DNA of 53,026 nucleotides from an uncultured SAR86 cluster bacterium (GCA_902517565.1 CABYCU010000006.1:1-53026); one strand, 5' to 3'. Counted from the stretch's first letter, positions 1 to 8,920 are shown. Numbers and translations are program-made. Notes: generated by a model not told the origin, from the sequence alone.

Positions 1-114
1 ACTACTGTGTTTTCTTCTGCTCCTTCTGGAGAGATAAATATAGCTGAGTTGACTTATGAAAAAGAGGGTATAGCAGGATCTTCAGTTGATTTTCACTTTA
101 ATATTAAAGATTAA
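1..114 (+). CDS. C-terminal end of an unknown protein (partial)
   Basis: An open frame enters at base 1 and runs 37 codons to TAA at 112-114. The tail is mixed polar and hydrophobic and ends in HFNIKD. I do not recognise the family and propose no function. The codon use (AT-ending third positions) matches neighbouring genes. The stop overlaps the stop of the convergent rppH on the other strand: both sit in the tetranucleotide TTAA at 111-114. In pseudomonads rppH is usually followed by ptsP in the same direction. This gene points the other way, so it is unlikely to be ptsP. Confidence 0.55.
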   Translation, partial: TTVFSSAPSGEINIAELTYEKEGIAGSSVDFHFNIKD

Positions 115-605
115 TCACCCTTAAAATGTTTGATATAAAAAGGAAGAAAGTCATTTAAAACTTGCCTGTATGCATTTCTTTTAAATTCTACGCCAGCCTT
201 AATGGGGTGCCAATAAGTTGACCAAGTCCATTGAGTGAATTCAATCTGATCATGCAGATTTAAATCTATGTCAAGATCTTCCCCAAGGAATTCAGCTAAG
301 AACCATTTTTGTGTTTGCCCTTTGAATTTTCTATTCTTAAATGAGAAATATCTGGGAATCTTATCTCTCGGTACATCATAGTTTACCCATCTTTCATTTT
401 CTTTTAAGATTCTGATTTTACTTTCATCTAGCCCTACCTCTTCGTAAGTTTCTCTGAAAATAGCCTCTTCAGGTAACTCCCCTTCGTCTATTCCTCCTTG
501 AGGGAACTGCCAACCGTCTCCGGTTCTCCTTTTGCACCAAAGAAGCTTACCTTGTTTATTAAAGATAATGATGCCAGCATTAGGTCTGTATAATGTTGCT
601 TCCAT
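111..605 (-). CDS. rppH: RNA pyrophosphohydrolase RppH (Nudix)
   Basis: RppH removes pyrophosphate from the 5' triphosphate end of mRNA and so opens it to RNase E decay in the cytoplasm. The 164-residue protein starts with the family's typical RPNAGI segment (7-12) and carries the WQFPQGGI substrate region (32-39). A complete Nudix box follows at 37-59: G37, E43, R51 and E52, E55 and E56, G58. The ATG at 603-605 gives the usual family length. It is divergent from the HAD phosphatase gene at 640, a pairing I recall from Pseudomonas (PA0336/PA0335), which supports orthology. Its stop overlaps that of the partial gene at the window edge. Confidence 0.93.
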   Translation of the reverse strand: MEATLYRPNAGIIIFNKQGKLLWCKRRTGDGWQFPQGGIDEGELPEEAIFRETYEEVGLDESKIRILKENERWVNYDVPRDKIPRYFSFKNRKFKGQTQKWFLAEFLGEDLDIDLNLHDQIEFTQWTWSTYWHPIKAGVEFKRNAYRQVLNDFLPFYIKHFKGD

Positions 606-639
606 ACTTTATCTTAAAGCACTTATATAAATAAAAAAT

Positions 640-1293
640 ATGAAATTAGTATTATTTGATCTAGATGACACTCTTTTTGATGGAGATACAGAGGGTCAAT
701 GGGTTGAATACATGGATCAGAACAAATTAATTACTGCATCTGATTTCTTTAAAAAAATGAAATCTTTTGAGAACAGCTATAGGCAAGGTAATTTAGATGT
801 TAATGCTTATTCTGAATTTCTTCTTAGCCCTCTTATAGGAAAACGTCTCGAAGATATAAAAGATAATATTGATATTTTCGTTGCAGATATTGTCAATAGA
901 TTAACTGATGATCTAACCAAAGAACTTCTTGATAAGCATAAAGACGACACTAAGATTTTAACTTCCGGTTCATTATCATTTCTAGTAGATAAGATAGCTC
1001 ACAAACTAGGAATTGAGACCAGCTTTGGGACCGATCCTAAGTATGTAGAAGAGAAATTTACTGGTCAAGTAAAAGGAAATCCTAATTTCTCAGAAGAGAA
1101 GGTTAGGAGAATTAAGATATGGAAAGACTCCAGGCAATTTGAAGAGATATTTGGCTATTCTGATTCTATACACGACCTACCTCTTCTTGAGTTTTCGGAT
1201 ATAGCTATAACAATTAGCCCAGATGATAGACTTCGGAAGATCGCTAAAAAAAGAAATTGGCTAATTTTTGATGGGAGAAAATCTTATTCGTAG
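640..1293 (+). CDS. HAD-IB family phosphatase, candidate histidinol-phosphatase
   Basis: This is a 217-residue cytoplasmic HAD hydrolase of subfamily IB (SerB-like). Motif I is DLDDTL at residues 7-12 with the nucleophilic Asp, motif II is the TSGS segment near 108, and motif IV is GYSDSIHDLP near 172. The EEKFTGQVKGNPNFSEEK stretch resembles the HAD-IB family signature. The P. aeruginosa gene at the same place beside rppH (PA0335) has, as I recall, been reported as a histidinol-phosphate phosphatase. The hisB in this window (18728-19315) is the dehydratase only, so a separate phosphatase is needed somewhere. The assignment to histidine synthesis is inference; the HAD-IB call is firm. The 3' end overlaps gcvP by 10 bp, convergently. 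Confidence 0.82.
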   Translation: MKLVLFDLDDTLFDGDTEGQWVEYMDQNKLITASDFFKKMKSFENSYRQGNLDVNAYSEFLLSPLIGKRLEDIKDNIDIFVADIVNRLTDDLTKELLDKHKDDTKILTSGSLSFLVDKIAHKLGIETSFGTDPKYVEEKFTGQVKGNPNFSEEKVRRIKIWKDSRQFEEIFGYSDSIHDLPLLEFSDIAITISPDDRLRKIAKKRNWLIFDGRKSYS

Positions 1294-4115
1294 TCTTCCA
1301 TAGAAGGACAGCTACATACAAGATTCCTGTCTCCATAAGCATTATCCACTCGTCCGACAGGAGGCCAATATTTATTCTCATGCAGTCCTTCTGTAGGAAA
1401 TGCCGCTTCAGAACGAGTGTAAGGATGGACCCATTCTTCTTGCAATAGAGATTTAGCAGAATGAGGTGAATTTTTTAATAAATTATCTTTTGGCGATACT
1501 TTTTCATTTTCTATCCCTTTTATTTCGTTTCTTATTGAGATCATTGCATCACAGAATCTATCTATTTCACGAAGTGACTCACTCTCAGTTGGCTCTATCA
1601 TTAATGTACCGGCAACAGGCCAAGACATAGTTGGAGCATGGAATCCATAGTCAATTAACCTTTTTGCAATATCTTCCACCTCAATTTCAGCTGTTTCTTT
1701 AAAGGGACGAACGTCAATGATACATTCATGCGCTACCAAGTCATTTTCACCTTTGTAAAGGATAGAGTAGTGATCTTTAAGTCTGTTAGAGATGTAGTTA
1801 GTATTTAAAATAGCAAGTTGAGTTGCCTTAGTTAAACCTTCTGAGCCCATCATCTTCATATACATCCAGCTTATTGGTAGTATGCTTGCACTGCCCCAGT
1901 CAGTTCCTGAGACTGGACCTACAGGATGTTCAGCTTGATCATGATAAGACGGAATAAATTCACTAAGTTTCTCGACCACGCCAATTGGCCCTATTCCTGG
2001 ACCGCCCCCTCCATGAGGTATGCAAAAAGTTTTATGTAAGTTTAGGTGTGAAACATCTCCACCAAAAGATCCTGGATAACAGATTCCAACCATTGCATTA
2101 AAATTAGCTCCATCTATGTAAACGAAACCACCTTTAGAATGAATCACATCACAAACCTCGCTTACATTTGTTTCAAATACACCATGTGTAGAGGGGTAAG
2201 TTATCATTAAAGAAGAAAGATTCTTTGAATGTAAATCTACCTTTTGTTTCAAATCCTCTATATCAATATTACCTTCTTCATCACATCCAACAGGTACAAC
2301 TTCCAGGCCAACCATTTGAGCTGAGGCAGGGTTTGTACCGTGAGCAGATTTTGGAATCAAACAAATATTTCTGTGTGATTCATTATTTTTTTTATGAAAT
2401 GCGTTGATAGCCAACAAGCCAGCATACTCTCCTTGTGAACCTGCATTAGGCTGAAGAGAGATTTTAGAATATCCTGTTAGATCAGATAGCATTCTCTCCA
2501 TATCATTAATTAATTCTTCGTATCCTTTGAGCTGCTCTTTGGGAGCAAATGGATGGATATTTGAAAACTCTGGCCAACTTACTGGAATCATCTCAGATGT
2601 TGCATTTAATTTCATGGTGCAGGAACCAAGTGGAATCATTGCTCTATCCAAGGCTATATCTTTATCACTTAGTTTTCTTATATACCTTAACAACTCAGTT
2701 TCAGTTCTATAGCTTTTGAATACATCATGATCTAAGAAAGAGGAAGTCCTTCTTAAGTTTTGAGGAATAGATGATTCATAATCAATATCTAACTCAATTT
2801 GTTTATTGATAAATAAATCAGTTATAGCCTTAATGTCTGCTTCAGAAGAGGTTTCATCTAGTGAAATCCCGATAAATTCATTGTTTATAATTCTAAGATT
2901 CACATTCTTATTAATTGAACGTTCGTGTATCTCTTTTGTATTTCCCTTAGTTTCAACAACCAAAGTGTCGAAAAACTCATCTTCAACACAATTGAACCCA
3001 TGAGTTACAAGATTATTCTTTAGAATACAAGTTAGTCTATGAACTTTATCTGCAATTTCTATTAAACCTTCTTTGCCATGGTAGATAGAATAAAAACCAG
3101 CCATAATTGCTAATAATGCTTGGGCAGTGCATATATTGCTTGTAGCTTTTTCCCTTCTAATATGTTGCTCTCTTGTTTGAAGTGCAAGTCTGTATGCTAT
3201 ATCACCATTAGAATCAACAGAAGCACCTACTATTCTTCCTGGCATCGACCTTTTTAACTTATCGCTAACAGCCATAAAGGCTGCGTGAGGGCCTCCACAT
3301 CCCAATGGCACACCAAATCGTTGAGATGAACCAATTACTATATCTGCACCCATTTCTCCAGGAGGTTTAAGAATTGTTAACGCCAAGAGATCTGTACCTA
3401 CTACTGCCAATGCAGACTGTTTATGACATGATTCTATGCAATGACTTAAGTCGGCAATTTTTCCATTTGACCCCGGATATTGGAGATAAGCTCCAAATAT
3501 CTCGTAATTAACAATATCTGAAGGATCTCCTATTAAGAGTTTTATACCTAAAGGTTCGGCACGTGTTTTTAGGATATTTATTGTATTTTCAAAACTATTT
3601 TCGTCTACAAAGAAAAGTTCTGATTTTGATTTAGCAGAACGTTTTGCAAGTGTCATTGCTTCAGCGGCAGCTGTAGCTTCATCGAGTAAAGAAGCATTGG
3701 ACAGATCCATAGCAGTTAGATCACTTACCATTGTCTGAAAATTTATCAAAGCTTCTAATCTTCCTTGAGCTATTTCAGGCTGATAAGGAGTATAAGAGGT
3801 ATACCATCCAGGATTTTCAAAAACATTTCTAAGAACTACCTTCGGTGTAAAGTTACTATAATGGCCTTGGCCTATGAAGCTTTTGAAGACTTTGTTCTTT
3901 GAGGCTATTATTTTTAATTCTTCTAGAACTTCCTCTTCCGTCCTTTCTTCACCTATATCAACTTTATTCCTTTTTAGAATGCTACTAGGCACGACTGAAT
4001 CAATAAAAGAGCTCATGGAGTTGTATCCAATCTCGCGGAGCATATAGCTAACGTCACTCTCACCTGAACCCAAGTGACGGTTTGAGAATAGATTTATTTT
4101 ATTTGAGTTTTCCAA
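1284..4115 (-). CDS. gcvP: Glycine dehydrogenase (decarboxylating), P protein
   Basis: The P protein decarboxylates glycine with pyridoxal phosphate and passes the aminomethyl group to the lipoyl arm of GcvH. At 943 residues it is the long single-chain form, in which both halves of the split enzyme are fused. The PLP lysine is K695 in LNLHKTFCIPHGGGGPG (691-707). Other family blocks include GQGHYSNFTPKVVLRN near 82, LLDEATAAAEAM near 143 and HGTNPASAQM near 592. It is last in the gcvT-gcvH-gcvP operon, with 5 bp between the gcvH stop and this ATG. Its C-terminal coding end overlaps the convergent HAD gene. Confidence 0.97.
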   Translation of the reverse strand: MENSNKINLFSNRHLGSGESDVSYMLREIGYNSMSSFIDSVVPSSILKRNKVDIGEERTEEEVLEELKIIASKNKVFKSFIGQGHYSNFTPKVVLRNVFENPGWYTSYTPYQPEIAQGRLEALINFQTMVSDLTAMDLSNASLLDEATAAAEAMTLAKRSAKSKSELFFVDENSFENTINILKTRAEPLGIKLLIGDPSDIVNYEIFGAYLQYPGSNGKIADLSHCIESCHKQSALAVVGTDLLALTILKPPGEMGADIVIGSSQRFGVPLGCGGPHAAFMAVSDKLKRSMPGRIVGASVDSNGDIAYRLALQTREQHIRREKATSNICTAQALLAIMAGFYSIYHGKEGLIEIADKVHRLTCILKNNLVTHGFNCVEDEFFDTLVVETKGNTKEIHERSINKNVNLRIINNEFIGISLDETSSEADIKAITDLFINKQIELDIDYESSIPQNLRRTSSFLDHDVFKSYRTETELLRYIRKLSDKDIALDRAMIPLGSCTMKLNATSEMIPVSWPEFSNIHPFAPKEQLKGYEELINDMERMLSDLTGYSKISLQPNAGSQGEYAGLLAINAFHKKNNESHRNICLIPKSAHGTNPASAQMVGLEVVPVGCDEEGNIDIEDLKQKVDLHSKNLSSLMITYPSTHGVFETNVSEVCDVIHSKGGFVYIDGANFNAMVGICYPGSFGGDVSHLNLHKTFCIPHGGGGPGIGPIGVVEKLSEFIPSYHDQAEHPVGPVSGTDWGSASILPISWMYMKMMGSEGLTKATQLAILNTNYISNRLKDHYSILYKGENDLVAHECIIDVRPFKETAEIEVEDIAKRLIDYGFHAPTMSWPVAGTLMIEPTESESLREIDRFCDAMISIRNEIKGIENEKVSPKDNLLKNSPHSAKSLLQEEWVHPYTRSEAAFPTEGLHENKYWPPVGRVDNAYGDRNLVCSCPSMEDYE

Positions 4116-4120
4116 TAATT

Positions 4121-4504
4121 TTACTCTTCACAAGTAGCATTATATTCTTCTTCAGTTAATAAATTATCAAAAGAAAGATCATCAACGAGTTTAATTTTGA
4201 AGAACCAACCATCTTCTAATGGAGAGCTATTTATTATTTCAGGTTCGTTGAGAAGCTTTTCATTTATTTCAATAACTTCACCAGTAAGAGGAGAATAAAC
4301 ATCTGATGCAGCTTTGACAGATTCTACAATTGCAGATTCTTCTTCTGCTTCCAATAGATCGCCTATTTCAGGTAACTCAACGAATACAATGTCTCCCAGC
4401 AAGTCTTGGGCATGCTCGCTTATTCCGACTGTCAGAATACCTTCTTCTTCAATTTTTCCCCATTCATGGGTAGGTAAATATCTAAATTGATTATTTGAAC
4501 TCAT
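4121..4504 (-). CDS. gcvH: Glycine cleavage system H protein
   Basis: GcvH is the lipoylated carrier that shuttles the aminomethyl and reduced lipoyl groups between GcvP, GcvT and lipoamide dehydrogenase. The 127-residue protein has the lipoyl attachment site at K64 in AIVESVKAASDVYSPL, preceded by the typical ESAIVESVK context. The N terminus RYLPTHEW is characteristic. The ATG overlaps the gcvT stop by four bases (ATGA at 4501-4504), which implies translational coupling within the operon. Lipoate-attaching enzymes and lpd are not in the window. Confidence 0.97.
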   Translation of the reverse strand: MSSNNQFRYLPTHEWGKIEEEGILTVGISEHAQDLLGDIVFVELPEIGDLLEAEEESAIVESVKAASDVYSPLTGEVIEINEKLLNEPEIINSSPLEDGWFFKIKLVDDLSFDNLLTEEEYNATCEE

Positions 4505-5595
4505 GATCTTTCCTTAAAAATAGTTTTCCCTTCTTTAATAAATTTTGGTGAACCTATTATTGCTTCTACTTTCTTACCTCTTATTTCAGCAAAACAATAT
4601 TTACTGTCACTTTTTGGCAATCTGGCCAACGCTATTGGCTTCTTTAAAGTTGGAGAATATGTTCCGCTAGTAACTACACCACGTGCATGATTTTCTTTTT
4701 CAAGGTGAATCTTTTGCCCTTGCCTTAAAATAGCCCTTTCGTCCGTAATTATACCAACAAGTTCTTTAAGATCATTTGATTCTTTTAGTTTCATTAAGCT
4801 TTCTCTGCCAAAGAAATCTCTTTCTTTATCTTCTAAAGAAACTGTCCAGCCCATGTTACATTCGTAAGGAGATATAGTTTCATCCATTTCAAAACCATAT
4901 AAGTTCATTCCTGCTTCCATCCTGAGAGTATCTCTTGCAGCTAACCCAATTGGTCTTGCACCTTCAGTAATAGCTCTTTTCCAGAGATCAATAGCCCTAT
5001 CATTAGGCAGCATTACTTCGAATCCTAATTCTCCTGTATAACCTGTTTTAGCTGCAAATATATCGTCTTTGAATATTCCTTGTTGTCTTTTCTTATCTTT
5101 TAAAAAATCTATAGGTGCAGGAAAGTTTTTTAAGACTTCAACAGAACCCGGACCTTGAATAGCAACCATTGACAGATCTTCTCTTTCTTCCATAGTTACT
5201 TTGTAATCTCTTACTTTTGAAGATATCCATCTTAAATCTTCTCCCCTAGTGGCGCAGTTAACTACAAGTCTGAATCCGTTATCCATTCGATATGCTATGA
5301 GATCATCTATTACATATCCTCTATCATTGAGCATAGCAGAGTAGAGTCCTGAGTACTTCTCAGAAAGTTTCCTGACATCATTTGCTATCAGTTTTCTAAT
5401 GAAGAGCTCTGTGTCCTCTCCTTCAAAATCAAGTATTGTCATATGGGAGACATCAAAAATACCACAATTTTTCCTTACCGCATGATGCTCCTCTATTTGA
5501 GAGCCGTAATTAATGGGCATACTCCATCCATGGAAATCTACCATTTTTGCATCAAGGTCTATGTGATTTTGATATAGAGAGGTTTGCTTGTTCAA
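4501..5595 (-). CDS. gcvT: Glycine cleavage system T protein (aminomethyltransferase)
   Basis: GcvT releases ammonia from the aminomethyl-lipoyl intermediate and transfers the one-carbon unit to tetrahydrofolate. The 364-residue protein aligns from its first residues with E. coli GcvT (QTSLYQNH then MVDFHGWSMPINYGSQ, then FDVSHM). This supports the TTG start at 5593-5595 even though no strong Shine-Dalgarno precedes it; the next Met (residue 18) would cut into a conserved segment. Further family blocks are GYTGELGFEVM and LAARDTLRMEAGMNLYG. It is the first gene of gcvTHP. The 5' leader is too short for a glycine riboswitch. Confidence 0.96.
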   Translation of the reverse strand: MNKQTSLYQNHIDLDAKMVDFHGWSMPINYGSQIEEHHAVRKNCGIFDVSHMTILDFEGEDTELFIRKLIANDVRKLSEKYSGLYSAMLNDRGYVIDDLIAYRMDNGFRLVVNCATRGEDLRWISSKVRDYKVTMEEREDLSMVAIQGPGSVEVLKNFPAPIDFLKDKKRQQGIFKDDIFAAKTGYTGELGFEVMLPNDRAIDLWKRAITEGARPIGLAARDTLRMEAGMNLYGFEMDETISPYECNMGWTVSLEDKERDFFGRESLMKLKESNDLKELVGIITDERAILRQGQKIHLEKENHARGVVTSGTYSPTLKKPIALARLPKSDSKYCFAEIRGKKVEAIIGSPKFIKEGKTIFKERS

Positions 5596-5615
5596 AGGTC
5601 TGATCTTAAAAAAGA

Positions 5616-5644
5616 ATTGTACTATTTACTCTTTTAATTGTCTT
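5616..5644 (-). promoter_or_regulatory. Candidate sigma-70 promoter of gcvTHP
   Basis: Read on the minus strand, AAGACA (5639-5644) and TACAAT (5616-5621) are separated by 17 bp. They match the -35 and -10 consensus at four and five of six positions. Transcription would begin around 5605-5610, leaving a leader of only about 10-15 bases. In this AT-rich spacer such matches arise by chance, so confidence is moderate. Confidence 0.4.
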
Positions 5645-5657
5645 GACGAATCTAAGT

Positions 5658-5680
5658 TTATCCACCACAAATGTGGATAA
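5658..5680. promoter_or_regulatory. Inverted pair of DnaA-box-like sites
   Basis: TTATCCAC (5658-5665) and GTGGATAA (5673-5680) form a perfect 8-bp inverted repeat around a 7-base centre. Read on the minus strand, the right arm with its flanking T is TTATCCACA, a perfect consensus DnaA box. The left arm is TTATCCACC, one mismatch from it. The pair lies just upstream of the gcvT -35 element in the largest intergenic spacer of the window. No U-tract follows on either strand, so an intrinsic terminator is unlikely. Confidence 0.5.
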
Positions 5681-5817
5681 CCTTGTTAACTAAATCACGA
5701 AAGTCTCTCCCTTATTGTCTTGTATAAAATTGTTTAAAAATTAATCAGTTTTTTTATATACCTATCAAGAACATGCAATGTTAAGATCAATTTTTTTTAC
5801 AAACTCTATTTATTAAA

Positions 5818-7023
5818 ATGGACTATATTTCTCGCTTTGAGGAGCTTAAATCTAAGAATCTATCTTTAGATCTCACAAGAGGCAAACCTTCTCCAGATCA
5901 ACTAGACCTCTCTAAAGATTTAGTCCACTCTATAGGAGACGAATTTATCTTCGATGGAATTGATATTAGAAATTATGGTGAGATAAAAGGTCTAGATTCA
6001 TGCAGGAAACTAGGGTCTGAAATTTTAGGTTGCTCACAAGAATATATTTGGGCAGGTGGTAATAGTAGCCTTTCTTTAATGTCAAAATTTTTATCATTTC
6101 TATTTGTTGAAGGTAATAGAGGAGGGCCATGGAGTAATCAAGAAAGAGTTTCAATTTTGTGTCCAGTTCCAGGTTATGACAGACATTTTAAATTATGCGA
6201 AACATTTGGCATTAATATGATCCCAGTAAGCCTTACAGGACAAGGGCCAGATTTAGATGAAATCAAAGAATTGGTTGCAACAGATAACTCTATAAAAGGA
6301 ATATGGTGTGTGCCTAAATATTCTAATCCTACAGGTGAAGTCTATAGTTCTTATGTTATCGAGGGGCTATTAGATATATTCAATAACACCAAAGATCAGA
6401 GTGTAATATTTTGGGATAATGCCTATGCTGTACACGATTTATCTTCGCAATCCCATCTTGCAGACATATTTCAAATAGCTAGAAATAATCAGTGTGAAGA
6501 TCTTGTTGTTCAGTTTGGCTCAACCTCAAAAATAACTTTTGCTGGTGGAGGTATTGGATTTATTGCTATGTCGCAAGCCAATCAAGAAATGTTTTTGCCT
6601 TTCTATTCCGCCTTAATGATAGGCCCTGATAAATTGAATCAAGCTAAGCATGTAAAATTTTTTCAAGAGACTTCCCTAGAGGAACATATGAAAAAACATG
6701 CAAGTATCGTCAAACCTAAATTTGATCTAGTCAATGATAAATTAGAATCCTTAAATCTTGGAAGCTGGACTAATCCTAAGGGTGGTTATTTTCTACTCTA
6801 TGAATCGGACAATGGTATGGCCAAGAAAATAATAGAATTAGCTGCTGAGCTTGGGTTGAAACTAACTCCAGCTGGGTCTACACATCCATATGGAATAGAC
6901 GAAGAAGATAAATATATAAGAATTGCCCCAACAGCTTGTTCGTTGGAAGAGCTTAATGTTGCTATGGATGTGTTTCAATGCTGTGTAGGTCTAACCTACG
7001 AGCAATCTAATTTTACTTATTAG
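5818..7023 (+). CDS. Aspartate aminotransferase, type Ic family
   Basis: A PLP-dependent fold-I aminotransferase of 401 residues. The opening DLTRGKPSPDQLDLS (18-32) is typical of the type Ic (I-gamma) aspartate aminotransferases (PF12897). The PLP lysine is K238 in FGSTSKITFAGGG, N170 is in the SNPTG motif, and D200 lies in FWDNAYAVHDL. It would interconvert aspartate and 2-oxoglutarate with oxaloacetate and glutamate; other substrates are possible. It is divergent from gcvT. Its stop overlaps the stop of convergent hspQ within TTAG at 7020-7023. Confidence 0.85.
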   Translation: MDYISRFEELKSKNLSLDLTRGKPSPDQLDLSKDLVHSIGDEFIFDGIDIRNYGEIKGLDSCRKLGSEILGCSQEYIWAGGNSSLSLMSKFLSFLFVEGNRGGPWSNQERVSILCPVPGYDRHFKLCETFGINMIPVSLTGQGPDLDEIKELVATDNSIKGIWCVPKYSNPTGEVYSSYVIEGLLDIFNNTKDQSVIFWDNAYAVHDLSSQSHLADIFQIARNNQCEDLVVQFGSTSKITFAGGGIGFIAMSQANQEMFLPFYSALMIGPDKLNQAKHVKFFQETSLEEHMKKHASIVKPKFDLVNDKLESLNLGSWTNPKGGYFLLYESDNGMAKKIIELAAELGLKLTPAGSTHPYGIDEEDKYIRIAPTACSLEELNVAMDVFQCCVGLTYEQSNFTY

Positions 7024-7352
7024 TTTTTGCTATTTTCAAGAATCTCGTAAGTCTCTCCGTCAAAACCACCAAAGAAAACAGGAACATCAGGATGTTCAAC
7101 AGGTACTTGGCTATCATCAACCAAAAGGTTCTGCTGAGATACGTATGCTGAGTAAAAGACTTGATCATTTTCGGCAAAAACATGATAGAAAGGTTGATCT
7201 TTTTTTGGCCTAATAGCTGCAGGTATAGATTGATACCATTCCTCAGTATTATTAAATTCAGGATCTACGTCATAAATAACCCCTCTAAAATCAAGGTACT
7301 TATGTTTAACAACTTGACCAAGTGCGTATTGGGTTTCTATAGTTTCTTTCAT
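7020..7352 (-). CDS. hspQ: Heat shock protein HspQ (YccV-like)
   Basis: HspQ is a small protein linked to Lon protease specificity and, as YccV, to binding of hemimethylated DNA. The 110-residue sequence has the family layout: GQVVKHKYLDFRGVIYDVDPEF near 12-33, then PFYHVFAEN and YVSQQNLL. Its start codon overlaps the stop of the upstream flavoprotein gene by a few bases (7349-7352), so the two are probably co-transcribed and coupled. Confidence 0.9.
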   Translation of the reverse strand: MKETIETQYALGQVVKHKYLDFRGVIYDVDPEFNNTEEWYQSIPAAIRPKKDQPFYHVFAENDQVFYSAYVSQQNLLVDDSQVPVEHPDVPVFFGGFDGETYEILENSKN

Positions 7353-8563
7353 TGAATTAGATCGTTTAAGTCCATTTTTGGGTCTGAAATCATTTCAGAT
7401 TTTATTGTAACTTTATTTGTTACCAGCTTTCTACAAATTAAAAATTCTTTCGGATTATTAACTGAATCCACTGCTATGAGTTTATCTTCTTTGGTGTAAA
7501 AAAGCATGAATTTAAATTCCTTAGTATCTCCCCTCATCGTTACAGAATCATGTTCTCCAGAAAGTCCAACTATTTGCAACTTATGGTCGTATTGATCTGA
7601 CCAGAACCATGGAATTTGATTGTACTCAGCTGGTTTGTCTAACACTGAGAAAGCTGCTGTTTTAGCTTGCTCCATAGCATTATGAACTGACTCTAATCTT
7701 AGCCTCTTATTTAAAAGCTTATTGGGATGACTAGTGCAGTCTCCGCAAGCAAAAACGTTGTTAGAATTAGTCCTAGCGAACTCATCTACCAATATTCCGT
7801 TCTCGCAAGTAATTCCAGATTCTTTGGCAATCTCTATATTAGGGACTATTCCAGCTCCTATAATTACCATATCTGCTTTTATTTCAGTTCCATCTGAGCA
7901 AATAACTTTTTCAGCCCTTTTAGATCCAACTATCTCTTTCAGACTATTATTGAATAGGAATTCAACTCCATTATTTTCATGTAGACTTGTGAAGTAATCT
8001 GAAATCTGAGGATCAACTGTTCTATTCATTACCCTATCAGCCATTTCTAGAACAGATACAGAGGCACATTTCTTGGAAGCTATTGCCGCAACCTCTAGGC
8101 CTATATAGCCTGCACCTACGATTACAATATTTTGACTTTTATCTAAATCTCTTTTAATGGCCTCTGAATCATCTAAGCCTCTGAGATAATGAATTGATTC
8201 AAGATTACTTCCAGGGAAATCTAAATAACGAACTCTACTGCCAGTTGCAAAGACTAATTTATCAAACCCAATTTCATTCCCATCTGAAAGAAAAATACTT
8301 TTATCTGTAATATTAACTTTCTCAGCTGACGTCCCCAGCCTTAGTTGAATTCTATTTTCCGTATAAAATTCTAATTTCTTAAAATACAACCTTTCTTTAT
8401 TGACTGTGTCATCGAGAAATCCTTTTGAGAGAGGAGGTCTTTGATAGGGAAGATGCTCTTCATCTCCAATAAGGGTAATAGAGCCAGAATAGCCCTCTTT
8501 CTTTAAAGTAGTTATACATTGGATCGCCGATTGTCCTGCTCCAATTATTACTAAGTTTTCCAT
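7349..8563 (-). CDS. FAD-dependent ferredoxin/rubredoxin reductase-like oxidoreductase
   Basis: A 404-residue two-dinucleotide-fold flavoprotein. The FAD-binding motif is IIGAGQSA near residue 6, followed by YQRPPLSKGFL (40-50), a hallmark of putidaredoxin-, rhodocoxin- and BphA4-type reductases. The NAD(P)H motif IVGAGYIGLEVAA lies at about 148-160, and a second FAD contact is FACGDC near 270. Such enzymes feed electrons from NAD(P)H to small [2Fe-2S] ferredoxins or rubredoxins serving P450s or oxygenases. No oxygenase adjoins it; a rubredoxin lies at 31017-31184. The electron acceptor is unknown. It overlaps hspQ, its operon partner. Confidence 0.85.
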   Translation of the reverse strand: MENLVIIGAGQSAIQCITTLKKEGYSGSITLIGDEEHLPYQRPPLSKGFLDDTVNKERLYFKKLEFYTENRIQLRLGTSAEKVNITDKSIFLSDGNEIGFDKLVFATGSRVRYLDFPGSNLESIHYLRGLDDSEAIKRDLDKSQNIVIVGAGYIGLEVAAIASKKCASVSVLEMADRVMNRTVDPQISDYFTSLHENNGVEFLFNNSLKEIVGSKRAEKVICSDGTEIKADMVIIGAGIVPNIEIAKESGITCENGILVDEFARTNSNNVFACGDCTSHPNKLLNKRLRLESVHNAMEQAKTAAFSVLDKPAEYNQIPWFWSDQYDHKLQIVGLSGEHDSVTMRGDTKEFKFMLFYTKEDKLIAVDSVNNPKEFLICRKLVTNKVTIKSEMISDPKMDLNDLIQ

Positions 8564-8638
8564 GCTAAAAATAGTTCTCGATTATTTTTTTGAAACTAAC
8601 TAAAGTCTACATCTAATTTCAAAATAAGGGAGAAAAAA

Positions 8639-8920
8639 ATGATAGGAATTGTAGCTACTTTAAAGATTAAAGAAGGATCAGGGTCTGACTTTGAGGCTAT
8701 AGCTTCTCAGCTGGTTGAGAAGGTTAATGCCAATGAAGAGGGCGTTGTTTATTATGATTTATATAAGGAAGATGATACTACTTATGTCTTTCTAGAGAGA
8801 TATAAAGATGAAGAAGCTCATGCCGCTCACGGTAAGACAGAATATTTCAGAGAGCTCGGCGCGCAAATGGGTGGTTTTATGGCCGGAGCTCCAGAAATTA
8901 AAATGCTTCAATCAGTCTAG
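8639..8920 (+). CDS. ABM-domain protein (antibiotic biosynthesis monooxygenase-like, YgiN type)
   Basis: A 93-residue single-domain protein with the ferredoxin-like ABM fold pattern: IVATLKIKEGSG at the N terminus, NEEGVVYYDLYKE in the middle, and FLERYKDEEAHAAH before the C-terminal helix. Relatives include quinol monooxygenases such as YgiN and many stress-related proteins of unknown substrate. An AGGGAGAAAAAA Shine-Dalgarno region precedes the ATG. It stands alone, divergent from the flavoprotein and convergent with zapE with no spacer between the two stops. Confidence 0.8.
   Translation: MIGIVATLKIKEGSGSDFEAIASQLVEKVNANEEGVVYYDLYKEDDTTYVFLERYKDEEAHAAHGKTEYFRELGAQMGGFMAGAPEIKMLQSV

Noticed and set aside
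5596-5660. Glycine riboswitch upstream of gcvT
   Set aside because: The candidate promoter leaves a leader of only 10-15 bases, and no GGAGAG-type aptamer core or tandem helices are visible.
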